Part shown: piece after piece, positions 9,385 to 13,116 of the stretch
Layout of the letters: each line of letters starts with the position of its first letter
Numbering within the stretch: position 1 is the stretch's first letter
NCBI GenBank assembly: GCA_949487015.1
Contig: CATAQZ010000182.1
Span: 1 to 13,116 of the forward strand
Source of the DNA: Flavobacteriales bacterium UBA4585
GTDB taxonomy: Bacteria > Bacteroidota > Bacteroidia > Flavobacteriales > Schleiferiaceae
Direction of reading: 5' to 3'
DNA: 13,116 nucleotides
The notes under the pieces: model-generated
What the model saw: the letters and a program-made list of their open reading frames with translations, nothing else
Told to the model about the DNA's origin: nothing
Databases searched by the model: none
Translations under genes and position numbers: made by a program

Positions 9385-10362
9385 TTAGAAGTTCATTGCG
9401 CCGAAGGCGTCATCAATGTTGTGGTCCGATTGCTCTTCGCCAACACCCGCTTTCTTGTATTCAGAAACGCGCTTCTCAAAGAAATTGGTTTTTCCTTCTA
9501 ATGAAATCATGTCCATGAAATCAAAAGGATTGGCGGTGTTGTAGACTTTCGGACAATTCAACGTTTCCAGGAGGTGATCCGTAACAAACTCTAAATATTC
9601 TGACATCAGTTTAGAATTCATTCCTATCAGATTAACTGGAAGTGATTCAGTAATAAACTCACGCTCAATTTCTAGAGCTTCTGATAGGATTTGCATAATG
9701 CGCTCCTGAGGGACCTTATTTACCAAATGATTGTTGTGTAAGTGGCACGCAAAGTCACGGTGCAACCCTTCATCACGAGATATGAATTCGTTAGACGTTG
9801 CCAATCCTGGTAGAAGTCCACGTTTTTTCATCCAGAAAATAGAACAAAACGCACCCGAGAAGAAAATCCCTTCTACCGCCGCAAATGCAATCAATCTTTC
9901 CGCAAATGATTCCGATTCAATCCAACGCAAAGCCCAATCTGCTTTTTTCTTGATGGCTGGAAAGCGTTCTAACGCATTAAACAATTCGTCTTTCTCACTA
10001 TCATTATCGACAAGCGTGTCAATCAAAAGAGAATACATCTCACTGTGGATGTTTTCCATCATGATTTGAAATCCATAGAAGAATTTAGCCTCTGAATATT
10101 GCACTTCATTTACGAAGTTCTCCGCAAGGTTTTCATTCACGATACCATCAGACGCAGCAAAAAATGCTAGAATGTGCTTTAAGAAGTAACGCTCATCATC
10201 TGAGAGTTTTTTCCAATCCACAACGTCTTGGTGTAAATCAATTTCTTCCGCTGTCCAAAAAGAAGCTTCCTGCTTCTTATACCACTGCCAGATGTCATCG
10301 TGCTGAATAGGAAAGATGACAAACCTGTTCTTGTTTTCCTGAAGGATGGGTTCTTGTTGCAT
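9385..10362 (-). CDS. nrdB: Ribonucleoside-diphosphate reductase, beta (small) subunit, class Ia
   Basis: This 325-residue ferritin-like subunit holds the diiron centre and tyrosyl radical used by NrdA. By alignment with mouse R2 from memory, the metal ligands are D72 ([10 protein letters not shown]), E103 and H106 (MENIHSEMY), E164 (AVEGIFFSG), and E198 and H201 (RDEGLH). The radical tyrosine is Y110, so this is a conventional tyrosyl-radical R2. Long stretches are near-identical to animal R2, for example [20 protein letters not shown] and [13 protein letters not shown]. The C-terminal tail that docks to NrdA ends DDAFGAMNF and differs from the eukaryotic tail. The gene precedes nrdA by 35 bp with no terminator between, so the two are surely cotranscribed. 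This nrdB-first order is the reverse of E. coli nrdAB. The 290 bp upstream are free of genes and may carry the control sites. Confidence 0.97.
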   Translation of the reverse strand: MQQEPILQENKNRFVIFPIQHDDIWQWYKKQEASFWTAEEIDLHQDVVDWKKLSDDERYFLKHILAFFAASDGIVNENLAENFVNEVQYSEAKFFYGFQIMMENIHSEMYSLLIDTLVDNDSEKDELFNALERFPAIKKKADWALRWIESESFAERLIAFAAVEGIFFSGAFCSIFWMKKRGLLPGLATSNEFISRDEGLHRDFACHLHNNHLVNKVPQERIMQILSEALEIEREFITESLPVNLIGMNSKLMSEYLEFVTDHLLETLNCPKVYNTANPFDFMDMISLEGKTNFFEKRVSEYKKAGVGEEQSDHNIDDAFGAMNF

Positions 10363-10401
10363 TGTTGCAATTATTAGTCGTCGTTAAGGCCGATTAAAAA
10401 A

Positions 10402-10422
10402 TTATAATCAGCTTAAAATCAG
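10402..10422. repeat. Tandem direct repeat (11-bp period) before nrdB
   Basis: TTATAATCAG (10402-10411) and TTAAAATCAG (10413-10422) differ at one base and are spaced 11 bp, about one helical turn, so a protein bound to both would lie on one face. They touch the imperfect nrdB -7 box at 10404-10397. A role as an operator for the nrd operon is inference from position only. Confidence 0.35.
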
Positions 10423-10450
10423 TTAATTAAACTAGTGCTTATGGCGCGGA

Positions 10451-10489
10451 GTAGGCACTGGTGCTCGCTTGTAGCAGCGAACGGCCTAT
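10451..10489. repeat. GC-rich nested hairpin, possibly a dispersed intergenic palindrome
   Basis: An inner stem TCGCT / AGCGA (10465-10469 with 10476-10480, loop TGTAGC) sits inside an outer stem TAGGC / GCCTA (10452-10456 with 10484-10488), with a possible G-T closing pair at 10451/10489. The roughly 55-bp island is clearly more GC-rich than its AT-rich surroundings. Its CGCTTGTAGC loop and the following GGCCTATAC recall palindromes I associate with Bacteroidota intergenic space, but this is an impression and no second copy is in the window. It could instead be part of a leader or a small RNA. Confidence 0.4.
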
Positions 10490-10538
10490 ACAAACATGGC
10501 TCGTATTTGAAGGAATATCAAGAAAGTCAAATCGGGTT

Positions 10539-10557
10539 TTTACCACAGTTATTAACA
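10539..10557 (+). promoter_or_regulatory. Pair of DnaA-box-like 9-mers upstream of nrdB
   Basis: TTTACCACA (10539-10547) and TTATTAACA (10549-10557) each differ from the relaxed E. coli DnaA box TTWTNCACA at one position. They lie in the same orientation with starts 10 bp apart, and AT-rich sequence follows (CTTTTTAATATC). They are about 180 bp upstream of nrdB. In E. coli the nrdAB promoter is controlled by DnaA, which makes the position suggestive. Neither site is perfect, so binding is uncertain. Confidence 0.3.
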
Positions 10558-10653
10558 ACTCTTTTTAATATCAAAAATGAATCATTAGGGCTCCCCATTT
10601 GGCTACAGCGACCCCTATGCGTATTTCATACTAAATCCAAAAAGTATTTTCCT

Positions 10654-11223
10654 TTAAGAACCTGCTAAATGAGAAGCCACTTCTTCGAGCTCGTCGTAAA
10701 ATGCAGGGCCGTATTTACGAATCAGCGGTTCTTTTAAGAATCGATACACCGGTACCTTTAATTCTTCTCCCAAAGCACAGGCATCACTACAAATAGACCA
10801 ACGGTCGTAGTTCAATGCCTCAAAGTCTGTATACCGAGCAATTCGAATGGGATACAAATGACAAGAAATAGGTTTTTTCCAATCTACTACACCGTCATTA
10901 TAAGCCTGCTCGATCCCACATTTCGCCGTACCGTCCGGATCAAAAACAGTGTAAGCACACTCTTTTCCATCATTCAGAGGTGTCTCGAGTTCGCCTATGC
11001 CAGCCACACTGGTTCCTTGATTTTCAATAGATTTTCGACCCTTTTCGGTCAGGTAACTACGGACTTTTGGATAGATTTTTTCGAGTATTTCCGCCTCCTC
11101 CGGCGCTACAGGAGCGCCGGCATTGCCTTCCACACAACAGGCCCCTTTACAAGCGCTGAGATTACATACGAACTCCTTTTTGAAGAGCTCAGTCGAGAGC
11201 AACTTATTACCAATTTCGATCAT
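10654..11223 (-). CDS. DUF3109 family cysteine-rich protein
   Basis: The protein has 189 residues and nine cysteines: C20, C25, C29 and C30 in the N-terminal FVCNLSACKGACC motif, then C89, C102, C121, C145 and C149. Other family marks are VEGNAGAPV just after the cluster, a SCHLYPIR segment (120-127) and RWSICSDAC (141-149). This is the pattern of DUF3109, a family common in Bacteroidota and resembling the YkgJ-type CxxxC cluster proteins thought to bind zinc or an iron-sulfur cluster. Metal binding is inferred from the cysteines; no reaction is known. There is no signal peptide or membrane segment, so it is probably cytosolic. The start at 11223 matches the usual N-terminus, and a perfect -7 element ends only 5 bp upstream, suggesting a leaderless or nearly leaderless transcript. 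It is divergent from marC. Confidence 0.88.
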   Translation of the reverse strand: MIEIGNKLLSTELFKKEFVCNLSACKGACCVEGNAGAPVAPEEAEILEKIYPKVRSYLTEKGRKSIENQGTSVAGIGELETPLNDGKECAYTVFDPDGTAKCGIEQAYNDGVVDWKKPISCHLYPIRIARYTDFEALNYDRWSICSDACALGEELKVPVYRFLKEPLIRKYGPAFYDELEEVASHLAGS

Positions 11224-11227
11224 AACA

Positions 11228-11235
11228 CAAAGCTA
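11228..11235 (-). promoter_or_regulatory. Candidate -7 element for the DUF3109 gene
   Basis: TAGCTTTG on the minus strand (11235-11228) matches TAnnTTTG exactly, 4 bp before the ATG. No good TTG/TTTG is found 17-19 bp further upstream. If used, transcription would begin at or within a few bases of the start codon. Confidence 0.45.
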
Positions 11236-11271
11236 GTTCAGTAAAGGGATGGTCAGCTAAGAGAAACGCGC

Positions 11272-11279
11272 TAATTTTG
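11272..11279 (+). promoter_or_regulatory. Candidate -7 element for the marC-glyQS operon
   Basis: TAATTTTG (11272-11279) matches TAnnTTTG exactly, 17 bp before the marC ATG at 11297, giving a leader of about 10 nt. The -33 position is occupied by a poor match (ATGG at 11249-11252, 19 bp spacing). Confidence 0.55.
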
Positions 11280-11296
11280 CACCAAATACTAACCGC

Positions 11297-11878
11297 ATGG
11301 GATTTAACTACAACGATGCGCTCAGCGCGTTTCTCATACTGTTCGCAGTCATAGATATATTAGGAAGTATTCCCATTATCGTAACGTTGCGAAAAAAAGT
11401 AGGCCAAGTTCAAAGTGAAAAAGCGACTTTAGTTGCCGGTGCAATCATGATTGTCTTTTTATTCCTGGGGGAGCGAATATTACACCTTTTAGGCGTTGAT
11501 GTTCAAAGCTTTGCCATAGCGGGTAGTTTTGTCTTGTTCTTCTTGGCTTTAGAGATGATTTTAGGCATTACCCTGTATAAAGAAGAGTCACCTGACACCG
11601 CGAGCATCGTTCCTATAGCTTTTCCGATGATCGCTGGCGCAGGAACAATGACTTCCTTAGTCTCCCTTCGCGCGGAATTTGCGAATATCAATATCATCAT
11701 CGCGATAGTCCTTAATATGATCGTAGTGTACGCTGTATTGAAAAATACAGAACGAATCGAACGAATCTTAGGCACCGGCGGACTCAGTATCCTTAGAAAA
11801 GTTTTCGGTGTTATCTTGCTCGCCATTGCGGTGAAACTATTTTTCGCCAACCTCATTCCCTTGTTACAAAACGCATAA
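11297..11878 (+). CDS. MarC family integral membrane protein
   Basis: The protein has 193 residues and about six membrane helices (roughly 8-30, 43-58, 68-95, 103-122, 129-148 and 165-188). This is the size and topology of the MarC (UPF0056) family of inner-membrane proteins. Family marks are the N-terminal FAVIDILGSIPI, the central PIAFPMIAGAGTMTS (about 106-120) and the last-helix ILRKVFGVILLAIAVKLF. MarC proteins were once linked to multiple antibiotic resistance, but that link was not upheld. Some relatives have been proposed to move amino acids; the substrate here is unknown. The glycyl-tRNA synthetase gene starts six bases after the stop, so both are probably on one transcript from the promoter near 11272. 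Confidence 0.92.
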   Translation: MGFNYNDALSAFLILFAVIDILGSIPIIVTLRKKVGQVQSEKATLVAGAIMIVFLFLGERILHLLGVDVQSFAIAGSFVLFFLALEMILGITLYKEESPDTASIVPIAFPMIAGAGTMTSLVSLRAEFANINIIIAIVLNMIVVYAVLKNTERIERILGTGGLSILRKVFGVILLAIAVKLFFANLIPLLQNA

Positions 11879-11884
11879 TATACC

Positions 11885-13116
11885 ATGTCTGACGACCAGT
11901 TTAAAAACGTTATTGCCCACGCCAAAGAGTATGGGTTCATCTTTCAAAGCAGTGAAATTTATGACGGACTCAGCGCCGTCTACGATTACGGCCAGAACGG
12001 AGCACTCCTGAAAAATAACATCAAAGCATATTGGTGGGGAGCGATGGTACAGATGCATGAAAACATTGTTGGTATTGATTCCGCAATTTTTATGCATCCC
12101 ACGACTTGGAAAGCTTCTGGACACGTGGATGCTTTTAACGATCCATTGATCGACAACAAAGACAGTAAGAAACGCTACAGGGCGGATGTTTTGATTGAAG
12201 ATCATGTCGAAAAAATTCGTCAAAAAATCGAGAAAGAGGTCGGTAAAGCGACGAAGCGCTTTGGAGAAAGTTTTGACCGAACACAATTCGAATCTACTAA
12301 TCCACGTGTAGTGGGTTACCATGAGAAAATCCGTGCCATCATGGACCGATTTGTGAAATCCATGGAATCTGAAGACCTCGCTGACGTTAAGCAACTTATA
12401 GAGGACGAACAAATTAAATGCCCAGTGAGCGGCTCTATGAATTGGACCGATGTACGCCAATTCAACCTAATGTTTGGGACTCAAATGGGATCAGTAGCCG
12501 AAGGTGCTTCAACTTTATACCTACGTCCGGAAACAGCCCAGGGTATTTTCTTGAATTACCTCAACGTTCAGAAAACGGGCCGCATGAAAATTCCTTTTGG
12601 AATTGCCCAGATTGGTAAAGCCTTTAGAAATGAAATCGTTGCACGTCAGTTTATCTTTAGAATGCGTGAATTTGAGCAGATGGAGATGCAATTTTTCGTT
12701 CGCCCAGGTACGGAAATGGAATGGTATGAAACATGGAAAGAAAAGCGCCTAGCCTGGCACAAGAGTTTAGGTATTGATGCGGGCAACTACAGGTTTCACG
12801 ATCACGAAAAACTAGCACATTATGCCAACGCAGCAGCTGATATTGAATTTAAGTTCCCATTTGGCTTTAAAGAATTAGAGGGTATTCATTCAAGAACTGA
12901 CTTTGATCTAAAACAACACGAGGAATTTAGCGGTAAAAAATTACAATATTTCGATCCTGAGTTGGGCGAAAATTATGTGCCTTATGTCGTTGAAACCTCC
13001 ATAGGTCTTGACCGAATGTTCTTGGCGATTCTGTCTAATAGTCTTCAAACGGAACAATTGGAAGACGGCTCAACACGTACCGTAATGAATATACCTTCAT
13101 TCTTAGCCCCGTACAA
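11885..13116 (+). CDS. glyQS: Glycyl-tRNA synthetase (alpha2 type), 3' end outside the window
   Basis: The first 410 codons are present; the gene runs off the right edge, so the C-terminal anticodon-binding domain is missing. The enzyme is a cytosolic class II synthetase that joins glycine to tRNA-Gly using ATP. It is the single-chain homodimeric type found in eukaryotes, archaea and many bacteria, not the alpha2beta2 type of E. coli. The start reads EYGFIFQSSEIYDGLSAVYD, typical of the family. VRQFNLMF and STLYLRPETAQGIF (about 190-220) follow, then motif 2 (AFRNEI at about 246-251 and REFEQME at about 261-267) and motif 3 (ETSIGLDRMF, about 370-379). A charged insertion (roughly residues 100-170) separates the first part of the catalytic domain from the core. 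The ATG at 11885 lies six bases after marC. Confidence 0.95.
   Translation, partial: MSDDQFKNVIAHAKEYGFIFQSSEIYDGLSAVYDYGQNGALLKNNIKAYWWGAMVQMHENIVGIDSAIFMHPTTWKASGHVDAFNDPLIDNKDSKKRYRADVLIEDHVEKIRQKIEKEVGKATKRFGESFDRTQFESTNPRVVGYHEKIRAIMDRFVKSMESEDLADVKQLIEDEQIKCPVSGSMNWTDVRQFNLMFGTQMGSVAEGASTLYLRPETAQGIFLNYLNVQKTGRMKIPFGIAQIGKAFRNEIVARQFIFRMREFEQMEMQFFVRPGTEMEWYETWKEKRLAWHKSLGIDAGNYRFHDHEKLAHYANAAADIEFKFPFGFKELEGIHSRTDFDLKQHEEFSGKKLQYFDPELGENYVPYVVETSIGLDRMFLAILSNSLQTEQLEDGSTRTVMNIPSFLAPY

Larger units (their letters stand above)
10363..10653. other. Gene-free interval upstream of nrdB with structured elements
   Basis: No convincing gene is seen between the start of nrdB and the end of the DUF3109 gene. 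The interval is mostly AT-rich. It holds a possible nrdB -7 box (TAATTTTT on the minus strand, 10404-10397, imperfect), a tandem pair TTATAATCAG / TTAAAATCAG, a GC-rich nested hairpin and two DnaA-box-like 9-mers. I see no clear terminator with a T tract for the DUF3109 gene. A 77-codon open frame starting at GTG 10435 shows no recognisable protein and is not called. Confidence 0.6.

Noticed and set aside
10435..10668. A 77-codon plus-strand open frame in the interval between nrdB and the DUF3109 gene
   Set aside because: It starts at GTG without a ribosome binding site, runs through the GC-rich palindrome and the DnaA-like boxes, overlaps the end of the DUF3109 gene on the other strand, and its protein shows no recognisable domain or membrane pattern.
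11864..12460. A 198-codon minus-strand open frame opposite the end of marC and the start of the glycyl-tRNA synthetase gene
   Set aside because: It is fully antisense to strongly conserved coding sequence (GlyRS motifs on the plus strand) and shows no protein family features.

Overview
The window reads as core chromosome of a member of the Bacteroidota, most likely a flavobacterial-type lineage. Four observations point there. Several genes are preceded by the TAnnTTTG -7 element typical of this phylum (TATCTTTG twice, TAATTTTG, TAGCTTTG). Shine-Dalgarno sequences are weak or absent. A DUF3109 protein is present. The NrdA/NrdB pair and the alpha2-type glycyl-tRNA synthetase resemble their eukaryotic counterparts. 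Base composition looks even along the window, and I see no insertion sequence, integrase, CRISPR array, tRNA or rRNA.

Layout. Positions 1-131 hold the N-terminus of S-adenosylhomocysteinase (ahcY, minus strand) and its promoter. Divergent from it is a plus-strand pair overlapping by one base: a fusion of a 4'-phosphopantetheinyl transferase with a GNAT acetyltransferase (191-1384), then a small NadR/AAA_28-type P-loop kinase (1384-1917). This pair runs tail-to-tail into dnaG (1901-3823, minus), overlapping it by 17 bp.

From 3846 to 6484 there is a compact minus-strand operon with a visible promoter and a visible intrinsic terminator: a TerB/J-domain DjlA-like protein, a long-chain polyprenyl diphosphate synthase, and an MscS-type channel. 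A 55-aa single-TM protein (6504-6671) lies just upstream. Next is the class Ia ribonucleotide reductase operon nrdB-nrdA (6863-10362, minus), closed by a strong terminator. About 290 bp without a gene (10363-10653) separates nrdB from the next gene. It holds a GC-rich nested hairpin, a pair of DnaA-box-like 9-mers and an 11-bp tandem repeat. A nine-cysteine DUF3109 protein (10654-11223, minus) is then divergent from marC (11297-11878, plus) and glyQS (from 11885, running off the end).

Functions. Most of the window is housekeeping: methyl-cycle detoxification, priming of replication, dNTP supply, isoprenoid side-chain synthesis (probably for menaquinone), osmotic safety and glycine charging. 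I did not find a self-contained novel defence or mobile system. The points most worth a second look are the PPTase-GNAT fusion, the loss of all four zinc ligands in the primase, the altered P-loop of the NadR-like kinase, and the structured stretch upstream of nrdB.
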